Source of the DNA: JAKVCB01 sp965243695
GTDB taxonomy: Bacteria > Planctomycetota > Planctomycetia > Pirellulales > Lacipirellulaceae
Assembly: GCA_965243695.1 (NCBI GenBank)
Contig: CBDEWC010000009.1
Coordinates: forward strand, 186,001-250,000
DNA: 64,000 nucleotides
Reading direction: 5' to 3'
In this document: positions 27,071-36,264 of the stretch, piece after piece
Position numbering within the stretch: position 1 is the first letter of the stretch
How the letters are laid out: each line of letters begins with the position of its first letter
Notes under the pieces: model-generated
What the model was told of the DNA's origin: nothing
What the model saw: the letters and a program-made list of their open reading frames with translations, nothing else
Database searches by the model: none
Translations under genes and position numbers: made by a program

Positions 27071-29578
27071 TTATTCATCCAGCCTAAAAAGCTGATACTC
27101 ACCTTCACAGGGTGCGCGGTCGCAAAAGTAAAACTCCCCCGCCTCAGGGATTGCAATCCACGAGAGCACGGTCGACACTCCAGAGTCCGGGTGACGGCAG
27201 ACAGCTCCATCCTGCGGATGGAGGCGGCAAATGCGCTGCATGTCCTCGGTCGTAATGTCAGCGTGCTGGGAAAGATAATCTTCGATCGCGCAGCACCTCT
27301 GCTGCGACTCCAGTAGATGCGCAGGGTTTTTTTGGTGGGTGATCTTGCCGGAGCCGAAATAGGTCGTTGCCACGATGTGGCCATTGTCAGCCCCACGCAC
27401 GATCCGCTCGTGCGGTGTGATCTCCACCACGGCCATTTGGCCACTGCGGTCGACCAGCATGAAGTTACCCGCGTCGCACACCGGCTTGAGTGTTTCGAGC
27501 AGCGCCAGCGCCTCCGGGACGTCCTTGCACTTCGACAGAAGCAGAGACGGCAAAAGGTAACTGCCAAACGACGGTACCTCGGGCTTGTTGTTTTCGGGGT
27601 GCGCCGCAGTTCCCGCGGTGCAGAGGCCGTGCTGGTTCATCCCGTGGCCCCAGATCCGACCCACATGCCCATAGCTGATCGACGCGTACCCGTCCTGCGG
27701 ATAGTTCTTTTTGAGGAAATACTGGTCGTACGGGGCGATCGGTTCAGCCCGGTCTTTATTCATGCCAACCATCACGCCACGGGTTGTTTGGACTGCAAAA
27801 TCGGAACAGGACTCCCGGTCCAACAGATTCACGACCGCCCGGTTGTTGAACAAAAACAAATCACGAAAGGCCACCTGTGCCCCATCGCTCATCCCGCGAA
27901 TCTCTTCGTTGAGTTCAGGATAGGTCTCTTCAAGAAATGTGATGGTTTTGTCAACCGCGTCGGCAATCGACCTGTTTTCCAGTTCTCCCTCAAAACTTGC
28001 CAGGCACGCTCCGATTTCCGCTTGAAATGCCTGGCCATGCTGATGGCCACGCTGGTAAGGTGTTCCCCTGAGGCTTAACTCGCGCACGGCAGCCCCTTTC
28101 TTGGGTTGAGAGGTAACTTCAAACGCATACAATGCTCCACGACAGAGCCTAAACCGTATGGCTACTGGCTCAGTGGTGTCGCCAATGGACTTTTTCCCTG
28201 GTGTATCCTTCCAGAACACTTGATACCGGAGGTCGTCGTGTCGAACAAGGCACGATGCGTCCCGGCCAAAGCCGGACAACACGTTGCCGTTGCTATCTAA
28301 CAGTTCTACCTCCAAATCGGCCGGTTGGACATCGGCATTGACCAGTAGAGTGTCCCCGGTGAATTTTAAGGGTGGTGTTTCGAGTACACCAGGTTCTGTG
28401 GTCTTCTTTGGCCGCACCGCCACAAAGCGGTCGGCCGGCAGTGTGGCAAGCCCAATTCCTGGCTTGCCCCATTTGCCGGAACCATGCCGCGTTTCGGATG
28501 CGGAGTAGTAAATGTAAACCACGTCATCTTTGACAAACATGGTGGTGGACGGTGCGTGGATACGACCTTCGTCCCAGGTGCCCGGGGTCGATGCGAGGAA
28601 CGTGCCGCGATCAGCCACCCGGTTCCAGTGGATTCCGTCCCGACTGACAACAAGCTGCGTGTCTTCATCGCCGAGGCTATTGTTGCCGTCGATTTCATCA
28701 AGATGAAGCAGCCAGAGAATGCCGATCAGTTGGTCGCCGTAGGGTGTAACTGCCATTCCGTATGGCTGCGTCCATGGGTAGCCATCCTGATCATCGGTAG
28801 TGAAGATAAGCTCCTTGGAGGTCCACTTGTTGAAATCGTTGCTGCGGCACAGGCCGATGCCGCGCATCACGGCGGGCCAGTCCGGATCGTCTACCTGGTA
28901 GCGAACATACGCCAGATACTCGCCCTTCCAGCGGACGACGCACGAACTGGTGTCGTTCTTGCGCACGGTGTCGCGCCAGTTGTGGGTCTGCCAGTGGATG
29001 CCGTCAGGGGAGAAGCCGAAGATCGGCCCGCCCACGCCTTTATAGCGCCGGCTGGGGTCCGGATCGCCCGGCTCGGGCAACACACAAAATCCGTGGCCGC
29101 CCGGAACGACAATGTTGTGCTCGTCGTGAACGCCAAACCGGTCTTTACTAACAAGCGGCTTTTCCCAGTGGATGCCATCGGGCGACTGAGCATAGCAAAT
29201 GTAGTACTCGGCCGTGACGGGACCATCGGGCACGTCGGGAATGCCATCTACAAATTCGCCTGCCGTGTACCAGCAGCGAAATTGTTCGGCGTTCTCGTCG
29301 TAGAGTACCGTGCCATACGTGGTCAGGAGCCGCCGTTCCCACGGAAGCTCCTGCACGATGAGCGGGTTGTCGGCGCGTTTGGTGGGACGAGTCACCTCGC
29401 GCCGCACGTTGGTCGACGCTGCGACAACGTAGTCGTCCAGAAACAATTGAGGCGAATCGGAGATCGTGACAACTTCCGCCGGCAATGTCTTGCACACCAG
29501 CGAGCCAACCGATAGCAATAAAAAAGTCGCGCCGACCCATCTGCGGGCAGTGGATCGACGCGACGTGTCTGTTTTCAT
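27071..29578 (-). CDS. Propeller protein fused to a C45-type acyltransferase/peptidase
   Basis: Start chosen at ATG 29578 (835 residues; signal peptide about 1-35), because a longer frame from 29635 overlaps the upstream gene. Residues about 40-490 repeat the whole 18329-19978 protein: PQLFLDDYVVA, RCWYTAGEF, SPDGIHWQTH, SRDGIHWNRV and the C-terminal sandwich LLVNADVQPADLEV. From about 498 a second protein begins (REL SLRGTPYQRGHQHGQAF) with the C45 acyl-CoA:6-aminopenicillanate acyltransferase fold. Cys591 in DRESCSDFAV is the expected N-terminal nucleophile position after self-cleavage, and GMNKDR and GMNQHGLCTAGTA follow as in the family. Such enzymes cleave or transfer amide-linked acyl groups. 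The fusion suggests a target carrying both sugar and acyl-amide groups. Confidence 0.88.
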   Translation of the reverse strand: MKTDTSRRSTARRWVGATFLLLSVGSLVCKTLPAEVVTISDSPQLFLDDYVVAASTNVRREVTRPTKRADNPLIVQELPWERRLLTTYGTVLYDENAEQFRCWYTAGEFVDGIPDVPDGPVTAEYYICYAQSPDGIHWEKPLVSKDRFGVHDEHNIVVPGGHGFCVLPEPGDPDPSRRYKGVGGPIFGFSPDGIHWQTHNWRDTVRKNDTSSCVVRWKGEYLAYVRYQVDDPDWPAVMRGIGLCRSNDFNKWTSKELIFTTDDQDGYPWTQPYGMAVTPYGDQLIGILWLLHLDEIDGNNSLGDEDTQLVVSRDGIHWNRVADRGTFLASTPGTWDEGRIHAPSTTMFVKDDVVYIYYSASETRHGSGKWGKPGIGLATLPADRFVAVRPKKTTEPGVLETPPLKFTGDTLLVNADVQPADLEVELLDSNGNVLSGFGRDASCLVRHDDLRYQVFWKDTPGKKSIGDTTEPVAIRFRLCRGALYAFEVTSQPKKGAAVRELSLRGTPYQRGHQHGQAFQAEIGACLASFEGELENRSIADAVDKTITFLEETYPELNEEIRGMSDGAQVAFRDLFLFNNRAVVNLLDRESCSDFAVQTTRGVMVGMNKDRAEPIAPYDQYFLKKNYPQDGYASISYGHVGRIWGHGMNQHGLCTAGTAAHPENNKPEVPSFGSYLLPSLLLSKCKDVPEALALLETLKPVCDAGNFMLVDRSGQMAVVEITPHERIVRGADNGHIVATTYFGSGKITHQKNPAHLLESQQRCCAIEDYLSQHADITTEDMQRICRLHPQDGAVCRHPDSGVSTVLSWIAIPEAGEFYFCDRAPCEGEYQLFRLDE

Positions 29579-29612
29579 TGCAAGTGTTCGCCTTGTGATC
29601 GTGCGGTTCGTA

Positions 29613-30401
29613 CTATTTTCTCCGCCGAATCGCAACGAGGCTAAGCAGTGAGCTCATGAGCAAAACCAGGCTACCAGGTTCGGGAATGACATGTCCCAAG
29701 CGGAAATTCCGCACGCTGGTGGTACCGCCTCCGGCGATCTCGTCGAGCTGAATAAAGTCGACGTCAAACCGGCCGTGGCCAGGCGCAGTAGTCCCTACCA
29801 AGGCTCCATCCCACCAGAAGTTCAGGTTGCCGGCGGCAGCGTCATAATGGATATCAACATCGGTCCACCCATCCCTGGTCAGGCCGCTAACTGCGGTCTC
29901 CCATCCACTCCCATCGCTATTGCCAACCCGAAAGTCCCACTGGTCGCTAGAGTTGTAGGTAAGGGCAAACATCCGCTGTTCGCGCGAATTACCAGGATCG
30001 GTTCCAGCGTACCCAGGTTCTGCTTTGGCATATATGAAAAAGTCACTGCCAATCGACGAACTGGATGGGTAATCGAATTCGAAATGAAACACCCAATCAG
30101 TGGATTCTCCCATCGCGGTCAGCGCACCGGGCCCTTGCAAGGTGGGTACCATCCGCTGCAGCGCATTGTTTCCGTTGATTGCCTTGCCTGCCCAGCTGTC
30201 AAAACTCCAGCCGAAATTGTTTTTTGAGTGCCCGTAATCGACTGGGGTTTCGCCAGGACTCTGACTGGTGTTAAACGGGATATTGATGCCCGGTCCAGAC
30301 GGTGTTGGAAAGGTCACCGCCGGAGGTCCTGCGTAACTGGGGGATACCACGAGCGAGAGGATCCCGATCGCGGCAACGCTTTTCATGACAAACATCTTCA
30401 T
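29613..30401 (-). CDS. PEP-CTERM lectin-like protein
   Basis: From ATG 30401 (GAGGTG seven bases upstream) the 262-residue product has a signal peptide ending SPSYAG, a single concanavalin/LamG-like domain (about 25-235; DWVFHFEFDYP, WTDVDIHYDAAAGNL, GHGRFDVDFIQLDEI), and the tail VIPEPGSLVLLMSSLLSLVA with RRRK, a classical PEP-CTERM with cytoplasmic basic end. Its closest visible relatives are the next gene (30464) and the N-terminal part of 20131-22512. It lies 34 bp before the C45 fusion gene. Sugar binding is inferred from the fold. Confidence 0.9.
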   Translation of the reverse strand: MKMFVMKSVAAIGILSLVVSPSYAGPPAVTFPTPSGPGINIPFNTSQSPGETPVDYGHSKNNFGWSFDSWAGKAINGNNALQRMVPTLQGPGALTAMGESTDWVFHFEFDYPSSSSIGSDFFIYAKAEPGYAGTDPGNSREQRMFALTYNSSDQWDFRVGNSDGSGWETAVSGLTRDGWTDVDIHYDAAAGNLNFWWDGALVGTTAPGHGRFDVDFIQLDEIAGGGTTSVRNFRLGHVIPEPGSLVLLMSSLLSLVAIRRRK

Positions 30402-30463
30402 TAGTTCACCTCGCATTTTTCAAAAAAAAGGAAAATCGTATCACACCTCCAAGAAACACCATT

Positions 30464-31519
30464 CTACTTGAATCTACGGGTGACCAGCAGAGATAACATA
30501 GTCATAAACAACAGCGCCAATCCACCCGGTTCGGGGATGGCTGACGTGCTACCGCTGCCGGACCCAATCGGCGTCGTTGCTCCAAAACGCCCGTTCCAAA
30601 AGTTGTAATCGTCGTTATCGACCATGCCGTCGGGAGTACCGGTTCCCGTCCCATCATCGCCGTCGGCCGGAAAGTCCCCAGGAAAGCCGGCGGCGGAAAC
30701 TGAATCGGCCCAGAGGGTGTAGTCCGCAGCGTCCACGATGCCGTTGCCATTGTAGTCGCCCTCAATGGTGGCTGTGCCGAGGTTGCCCAACCTGAAGTTG
30801 CGCCACGATTCAACACCGTCCCAGTCGGTCTTGTGTTCGAATTGAATGAAATCGAGATCGTAACGGCCATGTCCCGTTGGGGACGAGCCCACCAGTTGTC
30901 CCTCCCAATAGAGATCGAGCGTACTGGCGTCTTGTCGGTAGTGGACGTCGATGTCGACATATTCCTCGTTGGTCATTTGCAGGCCACTCACAATGGTGTC
31001 GTAGCCACTACTGGCATTGCCTATGCGAAACTCGTAAGAGCTGGCGTCGCTACCGCGAAAGATGGCAAACATGCGATCTTCACGGCCATCGGACAGGCCA
31101 AAATCCCCAGGCGCGTGCTTGGCGGAAAGAATAAAATCGTTGTCGCCGCTATCGTAGGGACCTTGATGGCGAAACTCGGTGTGAAACACCCAGTCCTTAT
31201 CCTCGTGCATTGCCGTCACATCGATGGGATTGGGCGGGTTGAACGAGTCGTACATCTCGGTGGGCGAAAACCGTCCGAGTGAACCGGCCGTTTCAATGGA
31301 CGTGGCCTGGTACGTATCGAACAACCATCCAAATGAGGTGTGAATCTTGCCGTGGTCGACGGCGATGTCGCCCGCAAATGGATTGACTTCATTGAGCGTG
31401 TTGTACGGAATCTGAATTCCAGGGAGGCCCGCCGACAGTGGAAAAGTCACTTCGGGCGGTGTGGCATGTGCAGCGCCAGCACAGAGAAGCAGACAAAAAC
31501 AGGTGGCAACGTACCGCAT
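30464..31519 (-). CDS. PEP-CTERM lectin-like protein with dockerin repeat
   Basis: From ATG 31519 (GGAGGG upstream) the 351-residue product has a signal peptide (RYVATCFCLLLCAGAAHA), a concanavalin-like domain (about 25-245; DWVFHTEFRHQG, YVDIDVHYRQDASTL, GHGRYDLDFIQFEH), a dockerin-type calcium segment (GDYNGNGIVDAADYTLWADS, then DGMVDNDDYNFWNGRFG) and the tail AIPEPGGLALLFMTMLSLLV ending RRFK. It is the first gene of the minus-strand block 20131-31519; 62 bp separate it from the next gene. The block promoter should lie above 31519. Confidence 0.9.
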   Translation of the reverse strand: MRYVATCFCLLLCAGAAHATPPEVTFPLSAGLPGIQIPYNTLNEVNPFAGDIAVDHGKIHTSFGWLFDTYQATSIETAGSLGRFSPTEMYDSFNPPNPIDVTAMHEDKDWVFHTEFRHQGPYDSGDNDFILSAKHAPGDFGLSDGREDRMFAIFRGSDASSYEFRIGNASSGYDTIVSGLQMTNEEYVDIDVHYRQDASTLDLYWEGQLVGSSPTGHGRYDLDFIQFEHKTDWDGVESWRNFRLGNLGTATIEGDYNGNGIVDAADYTLWADSVSAAGFPGDFPADGDDGTGTGTPDGMVDNDDYNFWNGRFGATTPIGSGSGSTSAIPEPGGLALLFMTMLSLLVTRRFK

Positions 31520-31958
31520 CCGACCAAAACCCTCCAATTGACCCCACCCCGGCCGCATAAGCGACCTAAATGCCTAGGTCATGATAACCGGATTTCAGCC
31601 TTTATTCAAGCGTTCGCCCTGTTTGTGCGACGTTTTTTTAATCTATCCTTTGGCAATACAACCCTGTAAACGTCGGGAATATCCGTAAAAAAACAAGTGT
31701 GTGCGGAATCCCACGGCGACTCTCCTGGTCGGCACACTCTCGGTAGAGAGCACCATCGCCATCGATGAATGGCGTGTCGGCCTCGCAGACGAGGGAGGCA
31801 GCCGCATGTTCTTTAGCGACGCGTTCAACCTTTCCGGTACCCGCAGCGCAACCTTCGGCGGCGGTTCAATTGAGCTAGCAACTCTCTGCATTACCGCCAA
31901 ACCAATGGGCCGGTTAGTGCGAACCGGATCGTTATATCAACAAGCAGAGAGCTGGTCG
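31520..31958. other. Intergenic region upstream of the carbohydrate block
   Basis: It should contain the promoter of the 20131-31519 gene block. A small open frame on each strand covers about 31640-31980 (for example minus 31643-31900), but neither looks convincingly protein-like and neither has a ribosome binding site. No gene is called. Confidence 0.4.
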
Positions 31959-32489
31959 CTAGGATTGGAACCACGAGAATAAAAGAAATGGCAAGAAAAC
32001 AAGTAACCAAAGAATCAAAGGAAATGACCAAACTAACGAGGTCGCGAGAGTGTAAAAACAAACCAGGGAAGACATGTTTGGACTTCTTGAGTGGTACAGC
32101 AAAGTAAGAAAAAATCCCAATCCGGTGAGGGAGGCCGCGATAGCGAGTGCTATTGCATCCGAGTCTTTCGAGAGCATCAAAAGGACGAACGGGCAAAGGG
32201 CATTCATCGCTGTTGCAAAGTTCACGTAGGAGTTATGCCATCGGTATCTCATGTGCGTAAAAAACCCTGACACCAAAATACTGTAGGCGGCCAGCGCAAA
32301 CCCGCTTGAAAGAATGCCAAGAAGCAGACGAACGGGTCCGAGGTCACTGTTTGTGAGAAAATCAAATCGTTGGATGGTGCCGACAATTGCCGCACCACCG
32401 GCGATGATAGCTGTCCAGATCATCAAGGTGCGGATCGAAAACTGCGTCCTTCTCTTTTTGCTCTCTGGACGCTCAGTGAGATCATTCAT
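31959..32489 (-). CDS. Multi-pass membrane protein with FSIRTLM head
   Basis: The 176-residue product starts with a polar basic head, then FSIRTLMIWTAIIAGGAAIV (about 18-37), the N-terminal membrane motif common to many small planctomycete membrane proteins. Four or five hydrophobic segments are visible (about 22-40, 53-78, 86-106, 110-131, 139-176). No enzyme motif is seen. The function is unknown. ATG 32489 is the natural start since the basic head directly precedes the first membrane span. Confidence 0.75.
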   Translation of the reverse strand: MNDLTERPESKKRRTQFSIRTLMIWTAIIAGGAAIVGTIQRFDFLTNSDLGPVRLLLGILSSGFALAAYSILVSGFFTHMRYRWHNSYVNFATAMNALCPFVLLMLSKDSDAIALAIAASLTGLGFFLTLLYHSRSPNMSSLVCFYTLATSLVWSFPLILWLLVFLPFLLFSWFQS

Positions 32490-32835
32490 GACGCGACTTC
32501 TGGGGCTATTTTTCTGGGGTCAGTCCTGCTCTTCGAAAAGGCATGCTGGGCTAACTGCCTAAAGCTCATCTAGCACTCCTTCACGCAAGACCAAACTTAT
32601 CGGAAGTGGGCGGGCGGGCATAAGTCCATCTGCCGGAGCCCTATGCCAGCGGTATAGGTGATGAACAGATCCTTGCCGAAGTTGCCGACCAGTGCCCCTT
32701 TGGTAAGTCCCTTCTGCTGGCCCCGCAGCAAGTCGCCACACGCTGATCGTCGACGCCTGGCAGAAGATCCTTTTCTGTCTGTGTGTGGGGGGGGCTGCAC
32801 GTTCGTCGGTATCAAGTGACCAACGTGCCGCGGTC
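32490..32835. other. Intergenic stretch
   Basis: No supported gene. A minus-strand frame at 32597-32815 has a protein-like end (GALVGNFGKDLFITYTAGIG) but no match I recognise and no start signal; it could be a further gene fragment. Confidence 0.4.
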
Positions 32836-33795
32836 TCAGTGACCGTTTATCTTGTGGCCGTGGTCATCGTGGGTGTTTTCGGTCGTCTCGTTGTGCCAGC
32901 GCAACGGAGGGACTTTACCGAACGATGGCTCGTGAACACCGAACGTGCAGATCGGGCTGTAGGGATAGGTGTCTGTGATGTAGTAGCCATAGACGCCATT
33001 GATGTCGGTGGCCCCATTGCACTCGTCCAGGTTACCGGTGTTGCCGTTATCGTACACCCAGTCGTCCAGATAACGGCCCAACGGCAGCCCAAAGTCGCTG
33101 TCAAAGTCCCCCGGGCGGTTGGCGATGTCCCAAGGCGTCGGCGGCGTGCCGCGATTGAAGTTGGGCGGCAGTCCTGCCACAGGGTCGCGCGATTCGCCAT
33201 CATTGAGTTCGTATGTCTTGAGGACATAGCCCGATTGGGCCTTCGCCAAAACGCCTTGTGGATTGACAAACCAGTGGCCGTAGATTGGAAACCCATCCTT
33301 TGCGAAGCCGATCAGCGGGGATCCGTTAGCGGATGGCGAGGTGGCCTGGTCATCGTCCTTCTGCAGAGGATGCGTGATGGCGTGGTAGTGATAGGAGCCT
33401 TCGAAGCCGTGTCCAAAATATTCGTCGAAGATAGCCGCCATATTCTCGGCGTCGGGCTCCTGCAGGGTGTAGGCCGGGATTTCGTACCAGACCGACCGTC
33501 CCCCACAGCCGGTCGCGTTGCCTGCGGCGTTGGCTCGAGGGTGCGCGGGGTGATAGCAAAAGCCTGAGTCCATCGCGATCCCGATGCCGTTGAGCAGCAC
33601 GCCGTCGTAGTCCATGAAGTTGGTCGGGTTACGGTCGGTGTCGTCGGCGACCCGTGGCTCGGACATGCGCGGGTGCCCGGGAAGATAGGTCACCTGTCGG
33701 TCGTCGTGGTCGATCTCGGTCACCCAGACGTCCGGCTCGGTGCGTGCGCCGACGTCACGGCCGAAGTCATGATTTGGGATCATGTTGTGGACCAT
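32836..33795 (-). CDS. YHYH domain protein, 3' part of a frameshifted gene
   Basis: The 319-residue frame encodes a YHYH-domain protein: GSYHYHAITHPLQ (about 133-145), GFAKDGFPIYGHW (about 162-174) and NGVYGYYITDTYPYSPICTFG near the end are family hallmarks. The domain is found in exported proteins of marine bacteria and its function is not established. Coding similarity continues upstream of ATG 33795 to about 33920 in the same frame (VIVGGDYIQDPDNPTIPGG) without a start or signal peptide, and there it meets the end of the LEPR protein in another frame. The C-terminus is His-rich (HDDHGHKINGH). It is most likely the back half of one exported protein split by a one-base shift. Confidence 0.75.
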   Translation of the reverse strand: MVHNMIPNHDFGRDVGARTEPDVWVTEIDHDDRQVTYLPGHPRMSEPRVADDTDRNPTNFMDYDGVLLNGIGIAMDSGFCYHPAHPRANAAGNATGCGGRSVWYEIPAYTLQEPDAENMAAIFDEYFGHGFEGSYHYHAITHPLQKDDDQATSPSANGSPLIGFAKDGFPIYGHWFVNPQGVLAKAQSGYVLKTYELNDGESRDPVAGLPPNFNRGTPPTPWDIANRPGDFDSDFGLPLGRYLDDWVYDNGNTGNLDECNGATDINGVYGYYITDTYPYSPICTFGVHEPSFGKVPPLRWHNETTENTHDDHGHKINGH

Positions 33796-35611
33796 GCGGC
33801 AATGGGTGGCCGCCTCGGGGTCGGTGGTGGGAGTGACGGTCGCGTAGTCCCAGCCTCCTGGAATGGTCGGGTTGTCCGGGTCCTGGATGTAGTCTCCGCC
33901 GACGATGACCAGGGTCGATGTGCACCGTGCTCACGACGTCGGTGCCAGGGTAATAAGGCGCGTCTTCGTCGAAGTTTGAGCGGTCATCGGCTCCGACGGA
34001 GCTGTAGTCGCCATCATTGGCGTCCAGCGCGTAGGTGCGACAGTCTGGGTTCCGGTTTGAGAGCGCCGCGTTCAACATCCCAGCGGGCGTTTCATTGAGA
34101 TCGGGGTTGGGCGTGTACGTGTCGTCGCTGGCAACCGCCAACGCGCCATTGTTGATCAGGTCTCCGGTCACCGACCCGCCGAGCCTCAGGGTAGAACTCG
34201 ACTCAATTACGACCGTTGGCAGGGTCAGGTTGTTGATGGTTACGTTGTCGCCGGTGACCCTGAAGATGCTCGTCGCATCACCGCCGCTAATTGAAATGTT
34301 CTTCTCCTCGCCATCGATCACGAGGTTGCTATTGATTTGAAGATCGCCAAATGCCGAGTCCAAGGGTATCGTTTGACCCTCGAGAGCATTGGCAAACAAA
34401 ATGTCGAGCGGGTCGGTGTGCGTGGCAGCATGCGCGACAGCATCTCGCAGCGAAATGCCGCCGTTGTCGATGCCGTCGTTTTCATCGATCGTCGTATTGA
34501 CAATCACCGGCTCGCCTTCAGCGGAGCTCGAAGTAGCAACCGCCATGCGGCTGCTCTGGTCCAGGTTGTCGCGAACAATAACTGTTTGATTTTCGGAAAT
34601 TATGAGGGTGCCCTGGTGAACCAGGCCATTGTCGATCGTGCCCGAGCCGGTCAGGCTGTATCTGCTGGCCAGTTTTATGCCATTGGCGGCAACCAATGTT
34701 CCGCCGCTACCAAGGTCGGTAACGGCTCCCAGTTGGGCGACATTCGCGTCCAGCAGGATTGCCGTGTTGCCGTTGAGATTCAGTGTTCCATGGAAATCAA
34801 ATCCAGATGAATGGTTCAGATCACCCAGTGACATATTGCCACCGAAAAGTGTGATCTCGCCGCCACCGGAAACCGGCGCTGCAACCGAACCCGAGCCGGT
34901 GAGCAGGCCACCGGTTTCAATCATCACGCTCGGTGCTGTCAGATTAAAGCAACCCAGATCAAGCGTCTGGCCCGATGCAATTGTTACCGGACTGGTGGTA
35001 ACCACGTTCCCGATCAATTGGGCCGGGAGGAGGGGCTCGACGGTGATCAGCACAACCGCGGTATCTAACAGGCCAGTCGGTTCGGCTACGGTCAGTTGAA
35101 AGACCAGGTCGAGGTTTTGGCCGCTCGTGTTTAGGGGGGCCATCAAGGAGGCAGTCGCGGTGTTGTGGCCGGTCAGTTGCACGACCGGCTGACTCAACTG
35201 TTTCCACAGGTAGGCGGAGATATCTCCACTGCTCCCGGTGCCGTCAAGGATGACAATTGCACCCGGAATCACCACTCGGTCAACACCTACGTCTGCCACT
35301 GCCTGGCGGTGATCGTCGGTGACGGTGTTGGCCTGGGTATCGGTGTTCGTGCCGTCGGTGAGCCTGTCGGCAGAATCGGCATCGGTGGCGGTTGGGGCAG
35401 GCAGGTCCGGGATGGGCTGGTTCGCGGGGGCCACGGTTTCAACTTGCCCGACCTGGGCGAGCGGGTCGTCGGGCCCGGTCGAGAGATCGACCCTCAGATC
35501 GGCCGCCAGCATGAGCCGCGGTTCAAGCATTTGGAACGACCGCTGGCAACGGCCGGCCCTCTGCCGGGTGGCGCTATCCTTATCGCGACGGTACTTGCAT
35601 GTTCTGCCCAT
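33767..35611 (-). CDS. LEPR-type exported protein, 5' part of a frameshifted gene
   Basis: The product opens with a basic head and SFQMLEPRLMLAADL (about residues 25-39), the planctomycete LEPR export motif. Residues about 40-560 form a low-complexity beta-solenoid-like region with Gly/Asn/Leu-rich turns (SLGDLNHSSGFDFHGTLNLN, NNLTLPTVVIESSSTLRLGG). Up to YYPGTDVVSTVHID (near 33920) it reads as protein; the last 48 residues are Arg/His/Pro-rich and are out-of-frame reading of the YHYH gene. So the real protein probably continues into 32836-33795 to give about 920 residues. Whether this is a true mutation, a sequencing error or recoding cannot be decided here. Confidence 0.7.
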   Translation of the reverse strand: MGRTCKYRRDKDSATRQRAGRCQRSFQMLEPRLMLAADLRVDLSTGPDDPLAQVGQVETVAPANQPIPDLPAPTATDADSADRLTDGTNTDTQANTVTDDHRQAVADVGVDRVVIPGAIVILDGTGSSGDISAYLWKQLSQPVVQLTGHNTATASLMAPLNTSGQNLDLVFQLTVAEPTGLLDTAVVLITVEPLLPAQLIGNVVTTSPVTIASGQTLDLGCFNLTAPSVMIETGGLLTGSGSVAAPVSGGGEITLFGGNMSLGDLNHSSGFDFHGTLNLNGNTAILLDANVAQLGAVTDLGSGGTLVAANGIKLASRYSLTGSGTIDNGLVHQGTLIISENQTVIVRDNLDQSSRMAVATSSSAEGEPVIVNTTIDENDGIDNGGISLRDAVAHAATHTDPLDILFANALEGQTIPLDSAFGDLQINSNLVIDGEEKNISISGGDATSIFRVTGDNVTINNLTLPTVVIESSSTLRLGGSVTGDLINNGALAVASDDTYTPNPDLNETPAGMLNAALSNRNPDCRTYALDANDGDYSSVGADDRSNFDEDAPYYPGTDVVSTVHIDPGHRRRRLHPGPGQPDHSRRLGLRDRHSHHRPRGGHPLPHGPQHDPKS

Positions 35612-36023
35612 ATCCCGGGTTGGCTCTCACAGCTTCGAGCCGAGGGTTGAAGAATAGTTTGACGACGACCGGCCTCCCATGGGCGCATCTCGACCGAGTG
35701 GAGATAACTTCCCGTAGGTTAAAACCCCAGACACAAAGAAAAGTTTCACAAGAAATTCGGGCTTTCACAAACCAGCGAGGCACTTCATGGTAAACGTATT
35801 TTTACAGTATAACCCACGGATTTTAAGTTTCCTAAAAATCGAGAAAGTCATCATTAACGTTCCGTGAAATCCACCCGAAGCGGTGGCGGTCGATCAGTCG
35901 GCGGGAACGGGAGATTCGGCAGGAGGAAGAGAAGCGGCAGCATACAGATCCTGCGTCTGGTCCGCGTCAGGTGCGGCACTAGGATCGAGCTGCAATTGGT
36001 ACGTGCTCCGCGCGCACGGCGCG

Positions 36024-36254
36024 TCACTGTTGGCCGGTCACTGCCGGCGGCACCCTGAATCGATCGCCAGGATCACCAAGACAGACCACAATGACAACAG
36101 GCGTTTCATAGATCCAGATGGTACCCTTATCCTCCAGTCGATGCAAATCCACGCGGGCAAAAAAGCGGCCATTTGTCCCGTCAGGTGTTAGCACGTCGGG
36201 TTGTGTCTCTGTTCGGTCCGCACGCAACGGCAAGCCGAGAAAAGCAAATGACAA
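36024..36254 (-). pseudogene. Fragment of an unknown planctomycete protein (RVDLHR relic)
   Basis: The 76-residue frame contains GRFFARVDLHRLEDKG and ETPVVIVVCLGDPGDR. A similar block, LFTRVDLHRMEDEQP, occurs in the open stretch 45031-45155 (minus). Neither has a signal peptide or a full domain. Similarity between the two relics suggests fragments of one dispersed family. I do not recognise the family. Confidence 0.4.
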
Positions 36255-36264
36255 GCCTGGCGGA

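Noticed and set aside
31643..31982. Small overlapping frames on both strands
   Set aside because: Neither has a ribosome binding site or a recognisable family; overlap on both strands suggests that at least one, probably both, are shadows.
32785..33567. Val/Arg-rich plus-strand frame opposite the YHYH gene
   Set aside because: A typical antisense shadow; the YHYH motifs are on the minus strand.
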